A stretch of DNA of 51,735 bases from an uncultured Bacteroidota bacterium. Its GTDB lineage: Bacteria > Bacteroidota > Bacteroidia > Flavobacteriales > Flavobacteriaceae. Positions 18,103 through 27,080 of the stretch are shown here, one piece after another. The stretch's first letter is position 1. Each line of letters opens with the position of its first letter. Below the pieces are notes generated by a model that had not been told where the DNA came from, did no database searches, and saw nothing but the letters and a program-made list of their open reading frames with translations. Location: positions 1 to 51,735 of the forward strand of contig CABXBY010000004.1 of assembly GCA_902510655.1 (NCBI GenBank), read 5' to 3'. The position numbers and the translations under genes were made by a program.

Positions 18103-19281
18103 ATGAGTGAAAAAAAAATAGATCGTTATAGTTTGAGGGGTGTTTCGGCCGATAAAGTAGATGTTCATAACGCTATTAAAAATGTTGATAAAGGTTTGTT
18201 TCCAAAAGCATTTTGCAAAATAGTTCCTGACTATCTTTCAGGTAACTCAAATTACTGTTTAGTAATGCATGCTGATGGAGCTGGAACAAAATCTTCATTA
18301 GCTTATATGTACTGGAAAGAGACAGGAGATTTATCTGTTTGGAAAGGAATTGCTCAAGATGCACTAATAATGAATATTGATGATTTATTGTGTGTAGGTG
18401 CCGTTGACAATATTTTACTTTCATCAACAATTGGTAGAAATAAGAATTTGATTCCTGGTGAGGTAATCAAAGCAATTATAGAAGGAACAGAGGAGTTAAT
18501 TCTTGAAATGTCTAATTATGGTGTAAATATAAAGTCAACGGGAGGTGAAACTGCGGATGTTGGAGACTTAGTTAGAACTATAATTGTTGATTCAACAGTT
18601 GTAGCTAGAATGAAGAAATCAGATATTATTGATAATTCTAAAATAACAGATGGAGATGTGATAATCGGTTTAGAATCTTTTGGAAAAGCAAATTATGAAT
18701 CTGAATATAATGGTGGTATGGGAAGTAATGGTTTGACATCTGCTAGACACGATGTTTTTAATAAAAATCTAGCTTTAAAATACCCTGAAAGCTTTGATCC
18801 TTTAGTGCCTGACGAACTAATATATTCTGGTTCTTATGATCTTAAACAAAGAATAGAGGGTGTTGATTTAGATGCTGGAAAATTAGTGCTTTCTCCAACT
18901 AGAACTTATGCTCCAGTCATAAAAAAAATTTTAAACAAGTATGATTCTAGTACGATTCATGGAATGATTCATTGCAGCGGTGGAGCTCAGACTAAAATTC
19001 TACATTTTATTGATAATTTACATATCATAAAAGATAATTTATTTCAAACTCCTAAATTATTTGAAATTATAAAAAATGAATCTGATACTGATTGGAAGGA
19101 AATGTATAAGGTTTTTAATATGGGACATAGAATGGAGATGTATGTTGATTCAAGCGTAGCTAATAATATAATAGAAATTTCAAAATCATTTGGAGTTGAT
19201 GCTAAAATAATTGGAAAAGTAGAGGCTAGTGATTCAAAAAAACTAACTATTATTTCAGATCATGGAACTTTTGAATACTAA
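18103..19281 (+). CDS. purM: Phosphoribosylformylglycinamidine cyclo-ligase (AIR synthase), Bacteroidota type
   Basis: HADGAGTKSSLAYMYWKETGD, SSTIGRNKNLIPGEVI, STGGETADVGDLVRTIIVDSTV, YNGGMGSNGLTSARHDV; start moved to MSEKK. Confidence 0.9.
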   Translation: MSEKKIDRYSLRGVSADKVDVHNAIKNVDKGLFPKAFCKIVPDYLSGNSNYCLVMHADGAGTKSSLAYMYWKETGDLSVWKGIAQDALIMNIDDLLCVGAVDNILLSSTIGRNKNLIPGEVIKAIIEGTEELILEMSNYGVNIKSTGGETADVGDLVRTIIVDSTVVARMKKSDIIDNSKITDGDVIIGLESFGKANYESEYNGGMGSNGLTSARHDVFNKNLALKYPESFDPLVPDELIYSGSYDLKQRIEGVDLDAGKLVLSPTRTYAPVIKKILNKYDSSTIHGMIHCSGGAQTKILHFIDNLHIIKDNLFQTPKLFEIIKNESDTDWKEMYKVFNMGHRMEMYVDSSVANNIIEISKSFGVDAKIIGKVEASDSKKLTIISDHGTFEY

Positions 19282-19326
19282 TAAATTTCAAAATATTATA
19301 AATTCGTAAATATTAATTTTTTTTAA

Positions 19327-20406
19327 ATGTTAGATAAGTTAAATATTGTTCAACAAAGATATAATGAGGTTTCAGATCTTATTATACAACCTGATATTAT
19401 AACTGATCAAAAGAGATATATTAAACTAAATAAGGAATATAAAGATCTTGGTATTTTAATTGAAAAGAAAAAAAAGTATGAAAGTTTAATTTCTAACAAA
19501 GAAGAAGCAGAGGAGATTATTAAAATTGAAGATGACAAAGAAATGCTAGAAATGGCAAATCAAGAATTAAAGGATTCAAAAGAAAAAATAAAATCAATTG
19601 AAGAAGAAATCAAATTTTTATTAATTCCAAAAGATCCAGATGATTCAAAAAATGTTGTTGTTGAGTTAAGGGCAGGAACTGGGGGAGATGAAGCTAGTAT
19701 TTTTGCTGGTGATCTTTTTAGAATGTACACTAAATATTGTGAGGGAAGAAATTGGAAAGTAAGTTTAGTAGATGCTAGCCCTGGAACTGCTGGTGGATAT
19801 AAAGAAATAATATTTGAGGTTTCAGGAAATGAAGAAGTTTATGGTCTTCTTAAGTTTGAATCTGGTGTTCATCGTGTTCAGAGAGTTCCTCAAACTGAAA
19901 CTCAGGGAAGAGTTCATACATCTGCTGCAACTGTTATGGTTTTACCTGAAGCCGAGGAGTTTGATGTTGAAATTAACATGAATGATGTTCGCATAGATTA
20001 TTTTTGTTCATCAGGTCCTGGAGGACAATCTGTAAATACAACATATTCAGCTGTAAGATTAACACACACACCTACAGGAATTGTAGCTCAATGTCAGGAT
20101 CAAAAATCACAACATAAAAATAAGGATAAAGCTTTAAAAGTTCTTAGATCTCGACTATACGAATTAGAACTAAACAAGAAATTGGAAGAGGATTCTTTAA
20201 AAAGAAACTCTATGGTTTCTTCTGGTGATAGATCTGCTAAAATTAGAACATACAACTATCCTCAAGGAAGAGTTACTGATCATCGAATAGGATTAACATT
20301 ATATGATTTGCAGAATATTGTAAACGGAGACATACAGAAAATCATTGATGAACTGAAAATTGTTCAAAATAATGAATTACTTAAAAATTCAGAAGAAGTT
20401 TTTTAA
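19327..20406 (+). CDS. prfA: Peptide chain release factor 1
   Basis: [68 protein letters not shown]. Confidence 0.97.
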   Translation: MLDKLNIVQQRYNEVSDLIIQPDIITDQKRYIKLNKEYKDLGILIEKKKKYESLISNKEEAEEIIKIEDDKEMLEMANQELKDSKEKIKSIEEEIKFLLIPKDPDDSKNVVVELRAGTGGDEASIFAGDLFRMYTKYCEGRNWKVSLVDASPGTAGGYKEIIFEVSGNEEVYGLLKFESGVHRVQRVPQTETQGRVHTSAATVMVLPEAEEFDVEINMNDVRIDYFCSSGPGGQSVNTTYSAVRLTHTPTGIVAQCQDQKSQHKNKDKALKVLRSRLYELELNKKLEEDSLKRNSMVSSGDRSAKIRTYNYPQGRVTDHRIGLTLYDLQNIVNGDIQKIIDELKIVQNNELLKNSEEVF

Positions 20407-20409
20407 TTT

Positions 20410-21231
20410 ATGAAAACAAGTTTTTTAAAAGATCAAATTATTTCTAAAAATTCATTCCTTTGTCTGGGACTTGATAGTGATATCAATAAAATACCATCTT
20501 TTTTATTAAAAAAATCTGATCCAATTTTTAGTTTTAATAAGTTACTATTAGATTCTTTAAACGAGCTTATTGTCTCTGTTAAAATTAACACTGCTTTTTA
20601 TGAAGTTGATGGGTCAAAAGGATGGGAAACCCTGGAAAAAACGATTGATTATATAAACCAAAAATATCCAAATTTGTTTACTATTGCTGATGCAAAAAGA
20701 GGAGATATTGGAAACACATCTGATATGTATGCTCAAGCTTTTTTTAATCACATGAAATTTGATTCCATTACTGTTTCTCCTTACATGGGCAATGACTCTA
20801 TAGAGCCATTTCTTAAATATAAAGATAAACACACGATAGTGTTAGGCTTAACCTCAAATAAAGGAGCAAATGATTTTCAGTTTTCGACAAATACAGATCA
20901 AGATTTATTTAAAAAAGTTTTAGTTAAATCTCAAGAATGGAAAAACTCTGAAAACCTCATGTATGTTGTTGGTGCTACTAAGGCTTCATTTCTTAAAGAT
21001 GTGAGATTAATTGTACCAAATAGTTTTTTGTTAATCCCAGGCGTTGGAGCTCAAGGTGGTAATTTAGAAGATACTTATAAAAATGGAGTAAATGATCAGA
21101 TAGGTATTTTGATTAATTCATCAAGATCTATCATATATGCTGGTAATGATGAGAATTTTCTTAAAAAATCATATGAGGAAGCTAAAAAACTTCAGTCTAA
21201 AATGAGTATTTTATTAAATAATAATGATTAA
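20410..21231 (+). CDS. pyrF: Orotidine-5'-phosphate decarboxylase (class 2)
   Basis: FLCLGLDSDINKIP, TIADAKRGDIGNTSDMYAQAFF, SITVSPYMGNDSIEPFL, LIPGVGAQGGNLEDT. Confidence 0.96.
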   Translation: MKTSFLKDQIISKNSFLCLGLDSDINKIPSFLLKKSDPIFSFNKLLLDSLNELIVSVKINTAFYEVDGSKGWETLEKTIDYINQKYPNLFTIADAKRGDIGNTSDMYAQAFFNHMKFDSITVSPYMGNDSIEPFLKYKDKHTIVLGLTSNKGANDFQFSTNTDQDLFKKVLVKSQEWKNSENLMYVVGATKASFLKDVRLIVPNSFLLIPGVGAQGGNLEDTYKNGVNDQIGILINSSRSIIYAGNDENFLKKSYEEAKKLQSKMSILLNNND

Positions 21232-22015
21232 CTATTCGATTTACAAAAATAATAATTCAAATGAATGGGTGACATTTGTGCATGGTGCAGGTGGAAGCTC
21301 ATCTATTTGGTTTAGACAAATAAAAGAGTTTAAGAGATTTTTTAATGTCATTCTTTTAGATTTAAGAGGTCACGGTAAGTCTAAATATCATTTCACAAAT
21401 GTTTTTGAAAAAAAATATACATTTAAATCAATTTCAAATGACATTGTTGAAGTTTTAAATAAAGAAAATATTAGAAGCTCTCATTTTATAGGAATATCAT
21501 TAGGAACAATCTTAATCCGTCAATTAGCTGAATATTATCCTAAAATGGTTAAAAGTATGATAATGGCTGGAGCTATAATGAAGCTTAATTTTCGTTCAAG
21601 ATTTTTGATTAAACTTGGTTCGGTTTTTAAATCCGTAGTGCCCTACATATGGATTTATAAACTCTTTGCATTTGTAATCATGCCCTATGAAAATCATAAA
21701 AAATCAAGACTTTTGTTTATAAATGAGGCTAAGAAATTGTACCAAAAAGAATTTATGAGATGGTATAAATTAACATCTGAATTGAACCCATTATTGAAAC
21801 TTTTTAGACAAGTTGAATTAAAAATTCCTACACTATATCTAATGGGATCAGAAGATTATATGTTTCTAGAATCAATTAAACATGTTACCAGGGAGCATAA
21901 GAACTCAAAACTTATCGTTGTTCCAGAGTGTGGCCATGTTGTCAATGTTGATAAGCCTGAAATATTTAATAACTCTAGTATATCATTCTTAAGAAATTTA
22001 ATTAATAAAAAATAA
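21224..22015 (+). CDS. Alpha/beta hydrolase
   Basis: TFVHGAGGSSSIWFRQI, LLDLRGHGKS, FIGISLGTILIRQLAEYYP, VVPECGHVVNVDKPEIF; 8-nt overlap with pyrF. Confidence 0.9.
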   Translation: MINYSIYKNNNSNEWVTFVHGAGGSSSIWFRQIKEFKRFFNVILLDLRGHGKSKYHFTNVFEKKYTFKSISNDIVEVLNKENIRSSHFIGISLGTILIRQLAEYYPKMVKSMIMAGAIMKLNFRSRFLIKLGSVFKSVVPYIWIYKLFAFVIMPYENHKKSRLLFINEAKKLYQKEFMRWYKLTSELNPLLKLFRQVELKIPTLYLMGSEDYMFLESIKHVTREHKNSKLIVVPECGHVVNVDKPEIFNNSSISFLRNLINKK

Positions 22016-22034
22016 TAGTTTAATTTTTTTTGAT

Positions 22035-23600
22035 TTATTTTATTCCAGGCTGAGTTATTTTAAAATTTTCTTCTATTTTTTTATTATAAACCATTTCTTT
22101 AACTTTTTTGAGTAACAATTTAGAATCATAAACTATTCCATCCTTAATTGTGTATTTAACTCCTCCAACACGAACTACTTCATTGTTGTCATTTAATTTA
22201 ATTGCACCAGTACCATATAAAACTTTAAGATTTTCTAATGGGTTTTCTTCAATTACAACAAGATCTGCTAATTTACCCACTTCAATTGATCCAATTTTCT
22301 TTTCTGCACCTAGTGCTTCAGCACCATTTAGAGTAGCTGAACGAATAATTTCTAATGGATGAAATCCGGCTTCTCTCAAAAGTTCTAGTTCTCTTATATA
22401 TGCAAATCCATATAGTTGATAGATGAAACCTGAGTCAGAACCTGTTGTTACTCTTCCTCCACGATTTTTAAATTCATTAATAAAGATCATCCATAATCTA
22501 TAGTTGTTTTTCCACTGAACCTCTTGCTCAGTCCCCCAATAGTGCCAATATGAACCATGTGAAATCTTACTTGGCTCATAAAATCTCCATAAAGTTGGTA
22601 AAGTATACTCTTCATGCCATTCAGCGCGTCTCGCCCTATGTAAATCTCTACTAGCTTCATAAATATTAAAAGTAGGATCAATAGTGAAGTCAAGCTTTAT
22701 TAATTCATTCATTACATTATTCCAATGTTCACTGTAGGGTTTTGCAGATTGTTCCCAAAGCTTCCCTGCTTCTTCAAATCTATGCTGTTCATTTTGGTAG
22801 TTATAGTTTGGCGGGTAGTTTTGAACTGTTTTATCATTAAATAAAGCTTCAGGTAATCCGTACCAGTGTTCCATTGTAGTTAAGCCAGCTTTTGCTGAGT
22901 TTAAAACATTCCATTTAGCTACGTTCATTTGAGCGTGATGGAAAGCCGATCTCAATCCAAGTCTTTTGTTTTCTTTTATTGCAGCTTCTAATATTGCAGG
23001 ATTTGCTCCAAAGAATTTAATTCCATCAGCACCATTTTTTGCATTTTCTCTCACCCATTTTATTGCATCTTCTTTGTTGTTTATTTCTGCTCCACTTCCA
23101 AATCCAGTGTAAGAAAATATTCTTGGAGCAATTATTGAATTTTTTTCACTCTTTCTTTTTAAATCTAGTGTAAAATCTAATCCTCTTCCACTTGGTTCTC
23201 TAATTGTTGTAATTCCATGAGCCATCCAAAGATTAAAAACATACTCTGGATCAGCTCCTTGAGATATTCCTCCAATATGTCCATGCATGTCTATAAAACC
23301 AGGTAAAACAAACATCCCGGTATAGTCAAGTTCAATTCCATTTTTTTCAAGTTTAGGACCATTTCTTCTTTTATTAACCCCTGGATAGCCTACCACTTGA
23401 ATTTTGGTTATAATATTTTTTTTAATTTCTATATCTACCGGGCCAATTGGTGGTGCTCCATTTCCATTAATTAGGGTAACCCCCCTTAAAACAAGTTGTT
23501 CATAAGGACCTTGACTAATTTCGTTTTGACTATATGTATAAAAAAACTGCAACATTATTATTAAATAACATTGCAGTTTGTAAAGAAAATTTATTTTCAT
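22035..23600 (-). CDS. Secreted amidohydrolase family protein
   Basis: MFVLPGFIDMHGHIGG, GADGIKFFGAN, TTGSDSGFIYQLYG, KKIGSIEVGKLADLVVIEENPLENL; N-terminal signal-like segment. Confidence 0.9.
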   Translation of the reverse strand: MKINFLYKLQCYLIIMLQFFYTYSQNEISQGPYEQLVLRGVTLINGNGAPPIGPVDIEIKKNIITKIQVVGYPGVNKRRNGPKLEKNGIELDYTGMFVLPGFIDMHGHIGGISQGADPEYVFNLWMAHGITTIREPSGRGLDFTLDLKRKSEKNSIIAPRIFSYTGFGSGAEINNKEDAIKWVRENAKNGADGIKFFGANPAILEAAIKENKRLGLRSAFHHAQMNVAKWNVLNSAKAGLTTMEHWYGLPEALFNDKTVQNYPPNYNYQNEQHRFEEAGKLWEQSAKPYSEHWNNVMNELIKLDFTIDPTFNIYEASRDLHRARRAEWHEEYTLPTLWRFYEPSKISHGSYWHYWGTEQEVQWKNNYRLWMIFINEFKNRGGRVTTGSDSGFIYQLYGFAYIRELELLREAGFHPLEIIRSATLNGAEALGAEKKIGSIEVGKLADLVVIEENPLENLKVLYGTGAIKLNDNNEVVRVGGVKYTIKDGIVYDSKLLLKKVKEMVYNKKIEENFKITQPGIK

Positions 23601-23622
23601 GATACTAATTTTTCATGAAAAT
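23593..23622 (-). promoter_or_regulatory. Inverted repeat (10-bp arms) spanning the amidohydrolase start codon
   Basis: attttcatga (23593-23602) ... tcatgaaaat (23613-23622); CAT at 23598-23600 is the start codon on the minus strand. Confidence 0.45.
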
Positions 23623-23634
23623 AGTTATAAATAA

Positions 23635-24876
23635 TTAGTTTATTGAAAAATCTCCATATGCTCTTGTTCCGTGCTCCGCAATATCTAAACCATCTTCTTC
23701 TTCTTTTTCATCTACTCTTAGCCCTACTATTGATCTGACAATTAAAGTAATAATTGTTCCACCTATTACACAGAAAACACCAGTAATTCCTACACATGCT
23801 AATTGAACCATAAATTGATTAAATCCAGCTAACTCTCCAAATAAACCTACTGCTAAAGTTCCCCAAATTCCACAAAATAAGTGAACTGGAATTGCTCCAA
23901 CTGGATCATCAAGTTTACATTTGTCTAGTAATGCTACTGAAAGAACAACAATTCCACCTGCTATTAAACCAATTAATATTGCAGTATGTGGTAGCATTTG
24001 ATCTGCTCCAGCAGTAATTCCAACAAGTCCACCAAGAACTCCATTCATAAACATAGTTAAATCTAAATTCTTATATAGTATTCCGGACAAAACAGCTGCT
24101 CCAATACCACCTGCAGCTGCAGCTAAACAAGTTGTAACTAAAGTTAATGAAGTAAGTGCTGGATCTGCAGAAAGAACTGAACCGCCATTGAAACCAAACC
24201 ATCCTAACCATAAAATTAAAACTCCAGCAGCAGATAATGGTAAATTTGAACCTGGAATAGCTAGTGGTTTTCCAGCTGAATCAAATTTTCCTTTTCTTGC
24301 ACCTAAAAAGTAAATTACAACTAACGCACCCCAGCCTCCTACAGAGTGAACTAGAGTAGAACCTGCAAAATCATAAAAACCTAAATCCTCAGATATAAAA
24401 GTGCTAAAAAAACCTCCTCCCCATTGCCAAGAACCAACAATTGGGTATATAACAGAAACATATAGAAAAGCTAAAAGCATAAAAGAACCAATTTTAATTC
24501 TTTCGGCAACTGCACCTGAAATAATAGTTGCTGCTGTAGCTGCAAACATTCCTTGGAAAAGGAAATCGGTCCAATATGTATATCCACCACCTGCATAAGT
24601 TAATTGATCATAGTCAATACCAGGATCTAAACCGAATCCTGCAAATCCTAAAACTCCATCAATGATTCCAAATTCACCTGGATACATTAGATTAAAACCG
24701 AAACCGCAATAAACAAGAAGTCCCATGGTAATAACAAAAAAGTTTTTAAATAATATATTAATAGTGTTTTTTTGTCTAGTAAGTCCAATTTCAAGAAATG
24801 AAAATCCTAAGTGCATAAAAAAAACTAGTGCTGTACAGATCATCATCCATACGTTATTTGATGTTAATAATTCCAT
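23635..24876 (-). CDS. amt: Ammonium transporter
   Basis: LGFSFLEIGLTRQKN, AGSTLVHSVGGWGALVVIYFLGAR, LPLSAAGVLILWLGWFGFNGGS, DDPVGAIPVHLFCGIWGTLAVG. Confidence 0.97.
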   Translation of the reverse strand: MELLTSNNVWMMICTALVFFMHLGFSFLEIGLTRQKNTINILFKNFFVITMGLLVYCGFGFNLMYPGEFGIIDGVLGFAGFGLDPGIDYDQLTYAGGGYTYWTDFLFQGMFAATAATIISGAVAERIKIGSFMLLAFLYVSVIYPIVGSWQWGGGFFSTFISEDLGFYDFAGSTLVHSVGGWGALVVIYFLGARKGKFDSAGKPLAIPGSNLPLSAAGVLILWLGWFGFNGGSVLSADPALTSLTLVTTCLAAAAGGIGAAVLSGILYKNLDLTMFMNGVLGGLVGITAGADQMLPHTAILIGLIAGGIVVLSVALLDKCKLDDPVGAIPVHLFCGIWGTLAVGLFGELAGFNQFMVQLACVGITGVFCVIGGTIITLIVRSIVGLRVDEKEEEDGLDIAEHGTRAYGDFSIN

Positions 24877-24883
24877 AATAATT

Positions 24884-25222
24884 TTAGTTTAATGATGTTT
24901 TACCTGTTTCTTTTGTTCTGATTCTATAAGCTTCCTCAGCTGGAAAAATAAATATTTTACCATCTCCGACTTCACCTGTAAAGGCTGACTCAAGTATTGC
25001 ATTGATTGTTCTTTCAACAAATTCTTCAGAAACTACGATTGATAAATACCTTCTTTGAATATCTGCTGTACTGTATGCAACTCCTCTATACACATGCCCT
25101 TCTTTCTCATTTCCAACTCCAGTAACATCCCAGTAGGTGAAAAAATTTACCTCTACTCCGTGTAGAGCTTTTTTAACTTTAGAAAACTTTGATTTTCTAA
25201 TAATTGCTTCTATTTTTTTCAT
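24884..25222 (-). CDS. glnK: P-II family nitrogen regulator
   Basis: MKKIEAIIRKSKFSKVKKAL, T-loop GHVYRGVAY with a Tyr at the expected modification position, GEVGDGKIFIFPAEEAYRIRTKETG. Confidence 0.95.
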   Translation of the reverse strand: MKKIEAIIRKSKFSKVKKALHGVEVNFFTYWDVTGVGNEKEGHVYRGVAYSTADIQRRYLSIVVSEEFVERTINAILESAFTGEVGDGKIFIFPAEEAYRIRTKETGKTSLN

Positions 25223-25242
25223 ATAAATTAAATTTTATGTTA

Positions 25243-25905
25243 TTAAAAACTAGCTCCAAATACTAAAAATGCAGCTTCTGAATTTGGATTATATACAAAT
25301 GATCCAAATAGTGGTAACGTGTAATCTTCTGTTATTTTAACATCCTTAGATCCACCAAGAGATATGTTGCATAATCCACTATCTCCGTTAACGTACCAAG
25401 CATCTTTTGAATCGTCACCGTATCCAATTGCTATATCTACTGGGCCTGCTGAAAAAGAAGCTTCAACATATAAAGCTTCTACATCTGTAAAGTAACCTAC
25501 TAAAAGATTGATTGGTCCTAGTTCTGCAGAACCAGAAATTTCTAAATAATCTCCTTCAAAAAGTCCTTCTCCATCAATATAGGCACCTCCCTCACCTGGA
25601 AATGAATAATTTGTAAGAGTTAATCCGAATTTTCCAAAAGAATAACTTGCGTATAAATCAAGTTCATTTCCTCCTCCTGCTGCTGTTGTTGGAAAACTTC
25701 CCCAAGCTCCAACTTCCAAATCTCCTGAGCTTAATGACACCCATGGCTGGATGTGAGCTCCAGAACCAAATTGAGTTCCTCTCCAAACATATGAGCTGAC
25801 TAAATCTGCACCTAGGTCTTGTGCTTTGGATTCATTTAATGTGAAAAAGCAAATAGCAATAAGAACAATTGAGCTAAATGTTAATGATTGTTTTTTTAAA
25901 TTCAT
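25243..25905 (-). CDS. Outer-membrane beta-barrel protein (TorF-like putative porin), upstream of glnK-amt
   Basis: Signal peptide ending SKAQ, DLVSSYVWRGTQFG motif, alternating beta strands with terminal F. Confidence 0.7.
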   Translation of the reverse strand: MNLKKQSLTFSSIVLIAICFFTLNESKAQDLGADLVSSYVWRGTQFGSGAHIQPWVSLSSGDLEVGAWGSFPTTAAGGGNELDLYASYSFGKFGLTLTNYSFPGEGGAYIDGEGLFEGDYLEISGSAELGPINLLVGYFTDVEALYVEASFSAGPVDIAIGYGDDSKDAWYVNGDSGLCNISLGGSKDVKITEDYTLPLFGSFVYNPNSEAAFLVFGASF

Positions 25906-26069
25906 AATAGTAATTTTTAAGTTAATTCCAATTTTTGTTAATTAATTTTCATCAAAACTAAGAAAAGACAAAATAATTATTAATAAAAACACTTAATTAA
26001 CTATTATTTTTACAAATAATGTAATTTGAAAACATTTAAAATTAAGAAATGATAATTGAGAGTGGTTTA

Positions 26070-26105
26070 TTTTATCAAATTGATCAAATTTTGAAATTGA
26101 TAAAA
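26070..26105. repeat. AT-rich inverted repeat between crcB and the porin-glnK-amt unit
   Basis: TTTTATCAA (26070-26078) / TTGATAAAA (26097-26105), with an internal TTGATCAA palindrome. Confidence 0.5.
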
Positions 26106-26106
26106 C

Positions 26107-26472
26107 TTATTTTGATATTTGAATTCCAACAAAAATTGCAGCAAAGCCAATAATTATTGATATAAATGTGTAGAAAAAGAATGTACTAATTTCACCTGAT
26201 TTCATTAGTTCGGCATTCTCATAAGCAAAAGTTGAAAATGTAGTGAGTCCACCACAAAAACCAGTTGCAAGTAAAATAGTTTGAGGAGAATTCATTTGAT
26301 TATTTTTTATAGCCCAACCCATAATTAGGCCAACTAAAAGGCATCCTCCTATATTAGAAATAAATGTGTTTAGGGGAAGTTTGGAATTGTTAAAAAGAGA
26401 AATATTTGAAATAAGGTACCTAAACATACTTCCTAATCCTCCTCCTAAAAAAACTAAAAGTAATTGTTTCAT
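26107..26472 (-). CDS. crcB: Fluoride efflux transporter CrcB
   Basis: LGGGLGSMFRYLIS, GFCGGLTTFSTFAYENAELM; start refined to MKQLLLVFLGGGLG. Confidence 0.93.
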   Translation of the reverse strand: MKQLLLVFLGGGLGSMFRYLISNISLFNNSKLPLNTFISNIGGCLLVGLIMGWAIKNNQMNSPQTILLATGFCGGLTTFSTFAYENAELMKSGEISTFFFYTFISIIIGFAAIFVGIQISK

Positions 26473-26657
26473 GAAACACTGAGTTTTTTTAAAATAACTA
26501 ATAATGAAACAAAACAAATAAACCCTATTATTACCCATCTTATTCCACTGTAAGAACCCTTAAGTCCTTTTAAATCTTTTTTGTAGCTCATAATTATAAT
26601 TGCTACAAATGAAATAAAAAATAAAATTGCAAAAACTAATTGACCAGTGCTAAACAT
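26469..26657 (-). CDS. Small two-TM membrane protein (62 aa) coupled to crcB
   Basis: Two hydrophobic segments around a basic loop; ATGA overlap with the crcB start. Confidence 0.7.
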   Translation of the reverse strand: MFSTGQLVFAILFFISFVAIIIMSYKKDLKGLKGSYSGIRWVIIGFICFVSLLVILKKLSVS

Positions 26658-26696
26658 ATTTAACTACTTTTAAGTAAAAATAATATTAAATACTAT

Positions 26697-27080
26697 ATGA
26701 AACATCAAATAGAAGCAGTTAAAATCTTTCACGAGGTATACAAACTTAGTTATAAAGAAAACCCTACTACTAATATTGGTTTAGATAAAATTAAATTAAG
26801 ATTTAATTTAATGGCAGAAGAAAATCAAGAATATTTTCAAGCTGCAAAAAATAATGATTTAGTAGAAGTTGCTGATGCATTAGGCGATATGCTTTATATT
26901 TTATGTGGAACTATTATAGAACATGGTATGCAGGATAAAATAGAAGAAGTGTTTGATGAAATACAAAAAAGTAACTTAAGTAAATTAGGCGAGGACGGGA
27001 AACCCATCTATAGAGACGACGGTAAAGTAATGAAAGGACCTAATTATTTCAAACCCAATATTTCTAAAGTTCTGAATTAA
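26697..27080 (+). CDS. MazG-like nucleoside triphosphate pyrophosphohydrolase family protein
   Basis: RFNLMAEENQEYFQAAKNNDLVEVADALGDMLYILCG (EExxE...ExxD-type all-alpha NTPase motif). Confidence 0.85.
   Translation: MKHQIEAVKIFHEVYKLSYKENPTTNIGLDKIKLRFNLMAEENQEYFQAAKNNDLVEVADALGDMLYILCGTIIEHGMQDKIEEVFDEIQKSNLSKLGEDGKPIYRDDGKVMKGPNYFKPNISKVLN

Noticed and set aside
19327-20406. PQT in place of PAT/PVT in release factor 1 ([17 protein letters not shown])
   Set aside because: The middle residue of the RF1 PxT motif varies naturally; the GGQ and surrounding motif are normal, so no codon reassignment is implied.
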